Below are positions 43,528-56,347 of a DNA stretch of 64,000 nucleotides, piece by piece; position 1 is the stretch's first letter; every line of letters begins with the position of its first letter. The translations under genes and the position numbers were made by a program. The notes beneath the pieces are model-generated. The model ran no database searches. It was not told where the DNA came from and saw only the letters and a list, made by a program, of their open reading frames with translations. The DNA is from Bacteroidaceae bacterium (GTDB taxonomy: Bacteria > Bacteroidota > Bacteroidia > Bacteroidales > Bacteroidaceae). The stretch lies in the NCBI GenBank assembly GCA_017461605.1, contig JAFTXN010000009.1:62001-126000 (forward strand). Direction: 5' to 3'.

Positions 43528-45081
43528 TTAGAGGGGCACATTACCGTGTTTCTTCGCAGGACGTGTTTCGCGCTTGTTCTCAAGTTGAGCAAGGGCACGA
43601 CAGATGCGGAAACGCGTGTTGCGCGGTTCGATAACGTCGTCGATGTAACCATACTCGGCGGCCTTGTAAGGATTGGTGAAGAGATCGTTGTACTCCTTCT
43701 CTTTCTGAGCGAGGAAAGCCTTAGGATCGGCTTGCTCCTTGGCCTCCTTGGCACTGAGAATGGCTACTGCACCACTGGCGCCCATCACTGCGATTTCGGC
43801 AGAGGGCCATGCATAATTGAGGTCGGCCTTGAGCTGCTTGCATCCCATCACGATGTGGCTTCCGCCGTAACTCTTGCGGAGCGTAACCGTGACCTTGGGA
43901 ACTGTGGCTTCGCCGTAGGCATAGAGGAGCTTGGCACCGTGACTGATCACCGCGTTGTACTCCTGTCCGGTGCCCGGCAAGAATCCCGGCACATCGACGA
44001 GGCTCACGATGGGAATGTTGAAGGCATCGCAGAAACGCACGAAGCGAGCGGCCTTGCGGCTTGCATTGCAATCGAGCACGCCGGCGTAAACACTGGGCTG
44101 GTTGGCCACGATACCAACGCTCTGTCCGTTGAAACGGGCAAAGCCGATGATGATGTTACGGGCAAAGTTGCGCTGCACCTCAAGGAACTCTCCGTTGTCG
44201 ACAACGGCAGAGATGACCTTGTACATATCGTAGGCCATGTTGGGGTTGTCGGGGATGATTTCGTTCAGGCTGTCCTCCTTACGGTCGATGGGGTCGGTGC
44301 AAACCAAACGGGGAGCCTGCTCGCGGTTGTTCTGAGGCATGAAGCCGAGGAGTTTACGGATGAGTCCGGCAAACTCTTCTTCGGTTTTGGCCGTGAAGTG
44401 ACAAACACCACTCTTCGAGCTGTGAACACCGGCTCCGCCGAGTTCTTCCTGGCTCACGTCCTCACCGGTAACGGTCTTTACCACCTTGGGACCTGTGAGG
44501 AACATGTAGCTGATTCCTTCCAGCATCACCACGAAGTCGGTAAGGGCGGGCGAATAGACAGCTCCACCGGCGCAAGGTCCGCATATACCGCTGATCTGCG
44601 GCACTACACCGGAGGCTTCGATGTTGCGTTGGAAGATGTTTCCAAATCCGGCAAGGGAATTGATACCCTCCTGAATGCGTGCTCCGCCTGAGTCGTTCAG
44701 ACCGATGCAAGGCGCACCCATCTTCATGCTCTGGTCCATCACCTTGCAAATCTTCTCGGCCATAGTTTCAGAGAGCGAGCCGCCATTCACGGTAAAGTCC
44801 TGGGCAAACACATACACCAGGCGACCATCGATGGTGCCGCTTCCGCACACCACGCCATCGCCAAGAAATTGTTTCTTCTCCATGCCGAAATTGTGGCAGC
44901 GGTGGAGTTTGAACATGTCCATCTCCTCGAAAGAACCTTTGTCCAAAAGGAGGTCGATGCGCTCGCGTGCCGTGGCTTTGCCCTTGGCATGCTGTTTCTC
45001 GATAGCCACTTCGCCACCACCCAGACGGGCCTTGGCGCGAAGTTCTACGAGTTGCTTGATTTTCTTAAGTTGTTCACTCAT
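43528..45081 (-). CDS. mmdA: methylmalonyl-CoA decarboxylase alpha/acyl-CoA carboxytransferase
   Basis: 517 residues of the carboxyltransferase family: ARERIDLLLDKGSFEEMD, LVYVFAQDFTVNGGSLSE, GLNDSGGARIQEGI, ISGICGPCAGGAVYSPALTDFV, VDVPGFLPGTGQEY and KSYGGSHIVMG. It moves carboxyl from (S)-methylmalonyl-CoA to biotin, or in reverse. It fits succinate-to-propionate metabolism. It heads the cluster mmdA-small protein-biotin carrier. Confidence 0.94.
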   Translation of the reverse strand: MSEQLKKIKQLVELRAKARLGGGEVAIEKQHAKGKATARERIDLLLDKGSFEEMDMFKLHRCHNFGMEKKQFLGDGVVCGSGTIDGRLVYVFAQDFTVNGGSLSETMAEKICKVMDQSMKMGAPCIGLNDSGGARIQEGINSLAGFGNIFQRNIEASGVVPQISGICGPCAGGAVYSPALTDFVVMLEGISYMFLTGPKVVKTVTGEDVSQEELGGAGVHSSKSGVCHFTAKTEEEFAGLIRKLLGFMPQNNREQAPRLVCTDPIDRKEDSLNEIIPDNPNMAYDMYKVISAVVDNGEFLEVQRNFARNIIIGFARFNGQSVGIVANQPSVYAGVLDCNASRKAARFVRFCDAFNIPIVSLVDVPGFLPGTGQEYNAVISHGAKLLYAYGEATVPKVTVTLRKSYGGSHIVMGCKQLKADLNYAWPSAEIAVMGASGAVAILSAKEAKEQADPKAFLAQKEKEYNDLFTNPYKAAEYGYIDDVIEPRNTRFRICRALAQLENKRETRPAKKHGNVPL

Positions 45082-45136
45082 AGCGTATAAGTGTTTTTAT
45101 GATAATGCGTAAAGAGTTTACATAGTTTGGAAAGGC

Positions 45137-45168
45137 CAAAGATAGTGCATGAGGACGTATTCACCAAA
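45137..45168 (-). promoter_or_regulatory. mmdA promoter (TTTG, 20-base spacer, TATCTTTG)
   Basis: On the minus strand TATCTTTG (45137-45144) is preceded by TTTG at the expected distance, 56 bases before the ATG. Two more -7 boxes on the same strand lie at 45223-45230 and 45290-45297, without obvious -33 elements. Confidence 0.65.
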
Positions 45169-45383
45169 TTTGCACACAACTTTTGATTGCGCAACAGAGC
45201 CTTTTTATCCGTTCGGATGGTGCAAAGATACAAATTATATGCACACCGAGGCTACTTCTGTGCAGCTTTTGGTTTTCCAGGCCGAATCGCAAAGATAACA
45301 GAGCGTGTTATGAACACCGGGAACAGCCGGTGCTTTTCCACCCATTCCCCGCCAAAAGATGCTGTGAGGGATGGCAAAAATCT

Positions 45384-45436
45384 GCAGTGCTTGCAGAATT
45401 TTCTGCAGTGCTTGTAGAAAATTCTGCAAGCACTGC
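45384..45436. repeat. modular inverted repeat (GCAGTGCTTG arms)
   Basis: Perfect 19-base arms 45384-45402 and 45418-45436, with a further GCAGTGCTTG in the loop. It lies in the 500-base gap upstream of mmdA and downstream of nothing rightward; the leftward OMP gene ends at 45581. Confidence 0.85.
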
Positions 45437-45580
45437 GGAAAAACCATGGAGGCCTTTCGAAATTTGTACCCTCGCTGCAGTCCTCCGGCAATCGGACAAA
45501 AAAATTCCCGACACGCCGTATCACTACGACCCGTCGGGGTTACGATTATAAAAAGAGAAGGTTTGTTTCTATCGAAGCCA

Positions 45581-48500
45581 TCAGAACATCATGGGACGGC
45601 CACCGCCGGAACGCATTCCGCCTCCCTGAGGACCGCGACCGCCTCCGCCACCGGCTGAAGCGCTGCCCGACTTTCCGCCGGGGAAGATGTTCAACTTATA
45701 GATGAAGTGCAGCATGATGTAAGAGTTGATGGCGTTGTTCCAAGAGTCGCGGCGCATTTGCGCGTTAATGGTGCGGCTCACGTTGCTCTGCTTATGCAGA
45801 ATATCGTAGAATTGGAGGCTGACGGTGGCCGCGTTGTTCTTGAGGAAGCTCTGTGATATCTGAGCATTCCAGAGCAACTCGTTGGTGTTCATCGAGGCTT
45901 CCGAATAACCACGGCGTGAGCTCATGCGAATGTCGGTCGAGATGCTCATGTTCCAAGCAAAGTTGAAGTTGGCATTGGCCCCGTAGGAGAAATTCCACGT
46001 GTCCATGTTGGCATTTTCCTGCAGCTTGCTGCGTGCATGCTGATAGTTGAGCGAACCGAACACACCCACGTCAAACCATGAGCCACGGTAGGCAGCATTC
46101 AGGTTCTCGCCCAGCGTGAATGTGCGCGTGGTGCTCTTCTGCACATCGGCTGCCGCAAAGATTGCGTCGTATTCGGTGGCCGAAGCTCTAAATACGGAGG
46201 GCAAACGACGTAAGTTCACATTTTTGCCACCTCGATCGAACACCGAAACATATCCCACGGAGTTGTCATAATTCAGATTGGTAAAGGTAGAAATCGTGAA
46301 GAGCTTGTCATAACCCAAACCGGTGTTGAACATGAAGTGGCCTCGCGTGTTCCAATTTCCATCTATGTTCTCGGGACGCGTGTATCGCACACCCGTTGTT
46401 TCATCATAGACCATCATGTTGCTAATCGAATTGGAAGTTTGCGAGAATTCGAGTCCACCACCGATTCCCTGCTGTCTGTCGGGATTGTAACCGTTGTAGC
46501 GAGCGCGGAAAGAGTTTGTCCACGAAGGCTCAAGGCCCGGATTACCCATCGAAACGCTCAGCGGATCGCTGTCGTCCACCACGGCGAGAAGGTTCGTCAT
46601 GGACGGCTGTGAAGACGAACCGCGGTAGCGAAGATCCAGCTGGCTGGTCTTGGAGAAGCGGAAGCGCAGCCGAACTTGGGGCGACACCTTGAAGACATCG
46701 CGCACCACAACCGTATCAATCTGGTCGGGACGCAGATACTCCATCTCGGTGCGCTGCGGATTGAAGTCGAGACCGGCATTGAAGCGTATCAACTCCGTAT
46801 TGTAGCGAACACCAATGTTGGCTTTGTGGTCCTGATAGCGATAAGTGGCATACTGACTGTTGCGTTCGTCGCGTACGGCGGCCAGAACGTCGGCCTCGGT
46901 GGGGATGGTTCCGATGGGGGGATAGTTATATTGGTCGCCCCATGTGCCATATTGGGCATCCACTTCGTCGAGATTGTAGAGCGAGCGATTGCTGTCGGTA
47001 TACCGGTAAGCATATTCGTAGCGCACTTCAGCAAACCAGTTCTTGGCAAACGGTTCGGCATAACTCAAGCGCAAACTATAGTTCCAGTTCGTAGAAGGAT
47101 TGTTGCTGTATTGGTTGATATAGTCGGATGCTTTTCCGTTTGTGTTCTGGAAGTATGTAATGTCCGAAATGGTGAACGAAGTGCTTCTGCTGTCGGTGTA
47201 GCCGGCCGATGCCCGGAATGAAAGATTTCGGCCCAGGCTTCCGAAGCGTCGCATCACCATCAAGTTACCGCTCACACCGTTGCTACGGCTTTCGCCAAGC
47301 GTTGTGCGTTCGTTGCGGTTCACAGCGATATCCTCCACATAGGAGTTGAGCGTTTCGGCAAAGATGCTGTCCAGCGGATCGACCATGCCTTCGATGGCAT
47401 ACGGGTCGTCATCAAATGTTCCCGTGCGACTCCGGCCGTTGTTGTGGCTGTCGCTGTGCGTGAAACGTGGACGGAACATGATGGTCGTCATGCTGTCAGG
47501 ATTCCACGACAGACGCAGATTGGCGCTCACATTGGTGGACGAAGAGCGGCTCTTGTTGTAGCTGTTGCTGAACGAACTTCGCGTATTTCCACCCGTGAGG
47601 AAGGTTTCCGAAGAACTTGTGCTGACAAGGTCTGTGCTGCTATGCGAATACCACACATTGCCTCCCAATTCCAGGCGACCGCCTTCGCGTTTTTTCTTCC
47701 CGTTTTCCCAAGAGAAGTCAAGGCCTGCGGCTTTGCTCGAAACCAGTCCGCCACCGCCTCCCCAGCCTCGGGGACTTCCGAAACCGCGGTCGCCGGTGTT
47801 GTTGGCCGAGCCGAAAGCTGTGATACGGCTGCGGTCGGTGAAGCGCGAGGCAAACACACGTCCAGTGTAGCGGTCGTGCGTTCCGTATCCCAAGTCTACA
47901 TTCGAGATCCACGACTCATTGAGTTCGCGCTTGGTAGCGATGTCGAGCACCGTTGTTTCCTCACCATCGTCAATGCCGGTCATCTCTGTGTAGTCGCTTT
48001 TCTTGTCGTACGCCTTTATTCGCGAAACCAGGTCCGTGGGAAGGTTCTTCATGGCCGTCTTGGTGTCGCCTTTGAAGAAGTCTTTGCCGTTGATGAGAAA
48101 TTCGGTGACGGTTTTGCCGTTCCACTTGATGGTTCCGTCGTCCGCCACTTCCACTCCCGGAAGTTGTTTCACAAGAGCCTCCAATGTAGAGCCAACCGGC
48201 ACGCGGTAGGCCGCAGCATTGAACACGGTAGTGTCCTCCTTCTGCTCCACTTTCGAGGCTGTGGCCGTTACCACCGCCGAACCCAAGGCTATGTCGGTGG
48301 ATTTCAGCAAAAGCTTTCCGACGTTCAGGGTGTCGGGAGTGGTTTCCGAAAGTTGCACGATGAGATTTGTGGGCTTATAGCTGACACACGACACGCGCAA
48401 GGTGAGTTTCCCCTGCTGCGACGTGCGAAGCGTGAAGCGTCCTTTTTCATCGGTATTTACCCCCGTGAGCATCGTGGTGTCGCGCATCAGGCGAACCGTA

Positions 48501-48622
48501 GCAAATTCTATGGCCTCGCCATTGCGCTCGTTGGCCACCGTACCGGTGATCAGCTTTGTCTGAGCCTGAAGGCCCGTGATGGTTGCCAAAATCAGAAAGA
48601 TGAGAACACTGATTCGTTTCAT
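45581..48622 (-). CDS. TonB-type outer-membrane beta-barrel protein
   Basis: 1013 residues. Signal peptide MKRISVLIFLILATITGLQA. Carboxypeptidase-regulatory-like domain (LITGTVANERNGEAIEFATV). Plug-like region (STLEALVKQLPGVEVADDG, TVTEFLINGKDFFKGD). A ~750-residue barrel (OMP_b-brl family) follows, with aromatic-rich strands. The C-terminus is Gly/Arg-rich (GGGGRGPQGGGMRSGGGRP) and ends MMF, typical of this family. No SusD partner gene is present. Its cargo is unknown. Confidence 0.88.
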   Translation of the reverse strand: MKRISVLIFLILATITGLQAQTKLITGTVANERNGEAIEFATVRLMRDTTMLTGVNTDEKGRFTLRTSQQGKLTLRVSCVSYKPTNLIVQLSETTPDTLNVGKLLLKSTDIALGSAVVTATASKVEQKEDTTVFNAAAYRVPVGSTLEALVKQLPGVEVADDGTIKWNGKTVTEFLINGKDFFKGDTKTAMKNLPTDLVSRIKAYDKKSDYTEMTGIDDGEETTVLDIATKRELNESWISNVDLGYGTHDRYTGRVFASRFTDRSRITAFGSANNTGDRGFGSPRGWGGGGGLVSSKAAGLDFSWENGKKKREGGRLELGGNVWYSHSSTDLVSTSSSETFLTGGNTRSSFSNSYNKSRSSSTNVSANLRLSWNPDSMTTIMFRPRFTHSDSHNNGRSRTGTFDDDPYAIEGMVDPLDSIFAETLNSYVEDIAVNRNERTTLGESRSNGVSGNLMVMRRFGSLGRNLSFRASAGYTDSRSTSFTISDITYFQNTNGKASDYINQYSNNPSTNWNYSLRLSYAEPFAKNWFAEVRYEYAYRYTDSNRSLYNLDEVDAQYGTWGDQYNYPPIGTIPTEADVLAAVRDERNSQYATYRYQDHKANIGVRYNTELIRFNAGLDFNPQRTEMEYLRPDQIDTVVVRDVFKVSPQVRLRFRFSKTSQLDLRYRGSSSQPSMTNLLAVVDDSDPLSVSMGNPGLEPSWTNSFRARYNGYNPDRQQGIGGGLEFSQTSNSISNMMVYDETTGVRYTRPENIDGNWNTRGHFMFNTGLGYDKLFTISTFTNLNYDNSVGYVSVFDRGGKNVNLRRLPSVFRASATEYDAIFAAADVQKSTTRTFTLGENLNAAYRGSWFDVGVFGSLNYQHARSKLQENANMDTWNFSYGANANFNFAWNMSISTDIRMSSRRGYSEASMNTNELLWNAQISQSFLKNNAATVSLQFYDILHKQSNVSRTINAQMRRDSWNNAINSYIMLHFIYKLNIFPGGKSGSASAGGGGGRGPQGGGMRSGGGRPMMF

Positions 48623-48781
48623 TTTAACTGCTTATATATATTTATGATGTGTTGGTTGCTTTCGCTTTTCTTATGACGCAAATTTCCGCATAAGGTTTAA
48701 TGCGCCCATCATTACAATGCAGGAAATCGACAAAGCATTATTTTTTCATGATAAACGCCGAGGGCAAAAGAAAAAACTCTG

Positions 48782-48789
48782 TATATTTG
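48782..48789 (+). promoter_or_regulatory. promoter of AAA-DUF4435 pair, TATATTTG
   Basis: -7 box 70 bases before the ATG at 48859. It lies inside the longer open frame beginning at 48700, so the internal ATG is the start. Confidence 0.6.
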
Positions 48790-48858
48790 CCTTGTAGCCT
48801 TACCTCCGGGAAGACACCGGACCTTATACATTATTATATATACAACACACGCATCACT

Positions 48859-49683
48859 ATGACGAAGTTGGCAAATCGCATCGCGAAGATTGAAATCAGC
48901 AGCTTGTGGAGCGGACACAAACACATTGTTTGGGAGTTGCGCCCCGGTGTAAATGTGCTCAGCGGAAAGAACGGCGAGGGAAAGAGCACCATCCTCAACA
49001 AACTTGTGCAGTTCCTCGAGACAGCTCCCTCTACCGGCGAAATTCGTGGCACGCGCCTCGGTGTTCAGATCGACTTCGAGCCAAGCGATGCCACCGGCAT
49101 CCGCTATGACATCATCCGCAGCTTCGACCGCCAGCTGGTGCGCGGTGATGGTCTCGACAAGCTCACCGATGTCCGCGTCAACACCGAGCTCGATTGGCAG
49201 CTCTATCTGCTGCAACGCCGATACCTCGACTATCAGGTCAACGTGGGCAACCGAATGATAGCCCTGCTCACCGGCGGCGACCCGTTGGCCGGCGACCGTG
49301 CCAGAGAGGCTGCGCAAGCGAAGACACGCTTTCAAGACCTTGTGGACGAACTGTTCAGCGAAACGGGAAAGCGCATCGACCGCACTTGCAACGAAATCAG
49401 ATTTGAGCAATACGGAGAGAAACTTTCGCCCTACCTGCTCTCGAGTGGCGAGAAGCAGATTCTGCTAATCCTCCTCACAGCCCTGACCGAGGACATGCAG
49501 CCCTACGTCATCTTCATGGATGAGCCGGAAGCCAGCCTGCACTTTGAGTGGCAGCAGAAACTCATCCGAATGGTGTGCGAGCTCAACCCGAACGCTCAGA
49601 TAATACTCACCACGCACTCGCCGGCCGTCATCATGGACGGATGGACCGACGTCGTAACCGAAGTTTCGGAGATAACATTCTAA
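48859..49683 (+). CDS. ABC/SMC-type AAA ATPase (AriA-like)
   Basis: 274 residues from MTKLANRIAKIEISSLW. Walker A GKNGEGKST (36-44), signature LSSGEKQ (194-200), Walker B VIFMDEPE (217-224) and switch His253 (TTHSP) are all present, so it should be active. The insert between A and signature is short, as in AAA_15/OLD-like ATPases. The DUF4435 gene starts 6 bases after its stop. AAA_15 plus DUF4435 is the composition of the PARIS system (AriA-AriB), but in Bacteroidales such pairs may also be housekeeping. Confidence 0.85.
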   Translation: MTKLANRIAKIEISSLWSGHKHIVWELRPGVNVLSGKNGEGKSTILNKLVQFLETAPSTGEIRGTRLGVQIDFEPSDATGIRYDIIRSFDRQLVRGDGLDKLTDVRVNTELDWQLYLLQRRYLDYQVNVGNRMIALLTGGDPLAGDRAREAAQAKTRFQDLVDELFSETGKRIDRTCNEIRFEQYGEKLSPYLLSSGEKQILLILLTALTEDMQPYVIFMDEPEASLHFEWQQKLIRMVCELNPNAQIILTTHSPAVIMDGWTDVVTEVSEITF

Positions 49684-49689
49684 CAAACC

Positions 49690-50724
49690 ATGGCCAGGAG
49701 GCTCTCCAAGAATCTCAATTCCGCCTATATCGAGGCGGCCAACGCGCTCCGAGGGAAGAAAGCGCGGCGACGCATTGTGGCTTATGTCGAGAGCTACGAT
49801 GACGTCTACTTCTGGAGTCACGTACTTCGCCCCTTGGAGACGGAACATTTCTACTTCGAGGTGATGCTTCCCTCCCGCAGCACGCTCACTCGGGGCAAGA
49901 AGCAGGCACTCTCGCAAAACCTCGGGCCATACATGATCGCCTGCGTCGATGCCGACTACGACTACGCCATGCAAGGGGCTACCGCAACGTCGCTTCAGGT
50001 GTGCCAATCGGAATTTGTGTTCCACACCTACGCTTACGCCATCGAGAACTACGAATGCTACGCTCCCTCCCTGCAAAATGCGTGTGTGGCGGCCACACTC
50101 AACGACAAGCGTCTGTTCGACTTTGAAGACTTCCTACAGAAATTCTCACGCATCGTATGGCCGTTGCTGGTGTGGAACCTGTGGTGCTATCGCTACGGGG
50201 AATATCGCCACTTCACCATGCAGAATTTCTGCGACATCGTGGCTCTCACCGAGATGAACTACTATCATCCGGAACAAACGTTGGAGAAATTGCAACGGCG
50301 TGTCAATGCCAAAATCAGCCGCCTGCAACGGCAGTTTCCGCAAGGGCGAAAGACCTACAAGCCCTTCATGAACGAGCTGGTGCAGCAGCTGGGTTTCAGC
50401 CCGGAGACAGCCTATCTCTACATGCGTGGCCACGATCTGCAGGACGCCGTCGTATTGCCCCTCATGGGAGGCATCTGCGAGACACTGCGACGCGACCGCG
50501 AACGAGAGATACGCCGGTTGGCCGAACACCACACCCAAATGCAGAACGAGCTGTCGGCATATCAGCATGCCGCAGCATCGATTGCCGACATCCTGCGCAA
50601 GCAGACGACCTACGACACCGCCCCCACCTACCTGCGTATCCGCGACAATATCCGCCGACACATCGAGCGGCTCGAAGCACGCATCGCGCCCCCACCGGCC
50701 GGGGCGGGCGACACAACTCCATAG
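49690..50724 (+). CDS. DUF4435/Toprim-like protein (AriB-like)
   Basis: 344 residues. The N-terminal domain shows the Toprim pattern: RRIVAYVESYDDVYFW with Glu34, and YMIACVDADYDYA with the D-x-D pair 87/89. DUF4435 features follow (FVFHTYAYAIENYECY). The C-terminal half is helical (ERYAGW-type charged repeats, 260-330). In PARIS, AriB is released by AriA on sensing a phage anti-restriction protein and cleaves a host tRNA. The equivalent residues are kept here; the function is inferred. Confidence 0.82.
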   Translation: MARRLSKNLNSAYIEAANALRGKKARRRIVAYVESYDDVYFWSHVLRPLETEHFYFEVMLPSRSTLTRGKKQALSQNLGPYMIACVDADYDYAMQGATATSLQVCQSEFVFHTYAYAIENYECYAPSLQNACVAATLNDKRLFDFEDFLQKFSRIVWPLLVWNLWCYRYGEYRHFTMQNFCDIVALTEMNYYHPEQTLEKLQRRVNAKISRLQRQFPQGRKTYKPFMNELVQQLGFSPETAYLYMRGHDLQDAVVLPLMGGICETLRRDREREIRRLAEHHTQMQNELSAYQHAAASIADILRKQTTYDTAPTYLRIRDNIRRHIERLEARIAPPPAGAGDTTP

Positions 50725-50749
50725 ACTTCTTTTCACACACCCTATCCTG

Positions 50750-50797
50750 AAAAATCCGCAGTGCTTGTAGAATTTTCTGCAAGCACTGCGGATTTTT
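50750..50797. repeat. modular inverted repeat (GCAGTGCTTG arms) after DUF4435 gene
   Basis: Perfect 18-base arms 50750-50767 and 50780-50797 with a 12-base loop, followed by AGAACGCCTTG, the second family word. It begins 26 bases past the stop and ends in a T-run (ATTTTT), so it may terminate the pair's transcript. The rest of the gap to 51002 shows only a weak -7 box TACCTTTA at 50956-50963. Confidence 0.85.
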
Positions 50798-50890
50798 CAG
50801 AACGCCTTGTAAATTTTTGCTCTCCTCATCCCCATTTTCCCGACAAAGAGTCACAGTTTCCGACATCGCACGACCATTATCCTCTTTTAG

Positions 50891-55027
<4,137 letters not shown>

Positions 55028-55063
55028 CGACAAGATTCGCAACACGCATCTTTATCTCATGAA

Positions 55064-55101
55064 ACGGCCTCGACACTCAGCGGTGTCGAGGCCGCTTTTT
55101 T
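55064..55101 (+). terminator. terminator after GH2 gene
   Basis: CGGCCTCGACAC (55065-55076) and GTGTCGAGGCCG (55083-55094), six-base loop, then CTTTTTT. Confidence 0.92.
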
Positions 55102-55200
55102 CATCTCCCTATTTTCCGGAGGTTTCATCGGCACTGAAACCGAAACGCACTCCTTTCGTAATTGCCCGAACGGCTTCAAAAGTTCTCGAACGTGCTCATA

Positions 55201-55315
55201 AAGTATATTGCACGCCTTGCAATATTAATCTCACGTCTTGCAATATTAATCTCACGTCTTGCAATATATATTTCACGCCTTGCAATATATATTTCACGGC
55301 GTGAGATATACTTTA
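55201..55315. repeat. 21-bp tandem array derived from ACGCCTTGC word
   Basis: Units of exactly 21 bases start at 55211, 55232, 55253 and 55274 (CACG[C/T]CTTGCAATAT followed by TAATCT or ATATTT). A degenerate fifth (CACGGCGTGAGATATACTTT) starts at 55295. The ends are complementary: AAGTATATTGCACGCC (55201-55216) pairs 14 of 16 with 55298-55313. GAAGCACTGCAGA follows. It lies in the gap between GH2 and the TetR gene. No promoter or gene is associated. Confidence 0.85.
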
Positions 55316-55433
55316 GAAGCACTGCAGACAACTTCTCCGTGCTTCTCTGCCATTTCACACGGGAGCAAAAAGAAAGAGTGCCCCACGTGGGAGCACTCTC
55401 ATGGTGTGTATCACTTGCTGTTAGGGGGATGAA

Positions 55434-56081
55434 TTAAGGCGTGATGCCTCTGATTTTCTGCTTCTTGAAGAACTCATCCATCAATGCCGCCCCCTTAGGT
55501 GTGGCGCAGCCGCGCAGGTAAACGAGCACGAAGTTGTAGAATATCGCCGGCAAGGGATATTTCTTCAGGAAGTCCTCCGCACGTGTCATGTCTACGTGCG
55601 AGGAAAAGATATCGTACACTATCTCGTAGTTGACGTCCTCGCGCAACAACCCTTCCTGCACGCAGCGATGTAAGAACTCGCGAGCCTGCTGTGCCGTAGC
55701 CGCCCTGCGCTCCTCCACCAGCCTGACGATACCCGGATATCGCGGAACGTCCAGGACGAATTGCGGTGAGACGTTTTGCAAACGCTGCAGCTTAAACGCA
55801 AAGTCTGTCAAGATAATCTCCAGCAGATTGCCGGCCTCGGCCATGGCCTTCTGCATGCGCTGCGTGTGCTGCCTGTCCATTTCAGCAAAGCATGCCCCGA
55901 GCAGCGCTTCCTTGTCGGCAAAGAGTTGATACAGGGTACGCTTGCTCATGCTCAGTTCGTGAGCGATGTCGTCCATCGTAACAGCCTTGATACCACGTGT
56001 CATAAAAGCCTTGAGCGCCACTTCGGTGATGTGGCGGCACACTTCGTCGTGGCGATTGGCGAGGGGAGTATTATCTTTCAT
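55434..56081 (-). CDS. TetR/AcrR-family transcriptional regulator
   Basis: 215 residues from ATG 56079-56081 (MKDNTPLANRHDEVCRHIT). The open frame begins earlier, but that extension lacks family resemblance. The helix-turn-helix has FMTRGIKAVTMDDIAHELSMSKRTLYQLFADKEALL. The C-terminal ligand domain is variable. The target is unknown; a palindrome in its upstream region is a candidate operator, and the divergent outer-membrane protein gene a candidate target. Confidence 0.9.
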   Translation of the reverse strand: MKDNTPLANRHDEVCRHITEVALKAFMTRGIKAVTMDDIAHELSMSKRTLYQLFADKEALLGACFAEMDRQHTQRMQKAMAEAGNLLEIILTDFAFKLQRLQNVSPQFVLDVPRYPGIVRLVEERRAATAQQAREFLHRCVQEGLLREDVNYEIVYDIFSSHVDMTRAEDFLKKYPLPAIFYNFVLVYLRGCATPKGAALMDEFFKKQKIRGITP

Positions 56082-56123
56082 GCAAAGATGTGTTTGTGAA
56101 CCTTTCTGATTTTCCTTTCCTGC

Positions 56124-56140
56124 GTAGCGAAATACGCTAC
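56124..56140. promoter_or_regulatory. candidate TetR-family operator palindrome
   Basis: GTAGCG-AAATA-CGCTAC, perfect six-base arms, 43 bases upstream of the TetR start in the 266-base divergent region. Confidence 0.35.
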
Positions 56141-56293
56141 ACGCAAGCAAATTTAATAAGAAAAACTTTCTGTCAGCCTAAAGTTTTATTAAAAACCTCC
56201 CAAATCACCGCATTTATCGGCCGAAGCCTCTAAAAAACATTAACGTACCGGCATTTTTCAGTCAGGATGCGTGGCAAGGGCGTTGCGAAAGCC

Positions 56294-56301
56294 TATATTT
56301 G
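56294..56301 (+). promoter_or_regulatory. promoter of small outer-membrane protein, TATATTTG
   Basis: Perfect -7 box 47 bases before the ATG at 56348; it excludes the earlier in-frame ATG at 56267. Confidence 0.55.
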
Positions 56302-56347
56302 CGATGCAACCCAAAGCACATTTATTCACAAACAACACACAAAAACA

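Noticed and set aside
45183-45658. Several overlapping short frames upstream of mmdA on both strands
   Set aside because: They are translations of the modular inverted repeat and of promoter DNA, with no conserved features.
48700-49683. Longer start (48700) for the AAA ATPase
   Set aside because: The promoter box at 48782-48789 lies inside it; homologue-like sequence begins at 48859.
55162-55437. Open frame with a repeating peptide (ARLAILIS / SRLAIYIS)
   Set aside because: It is the translation of the 21-bp tandem array, whose length is a multiple of three; it is open on both strands and lacks start context or family resemblance.
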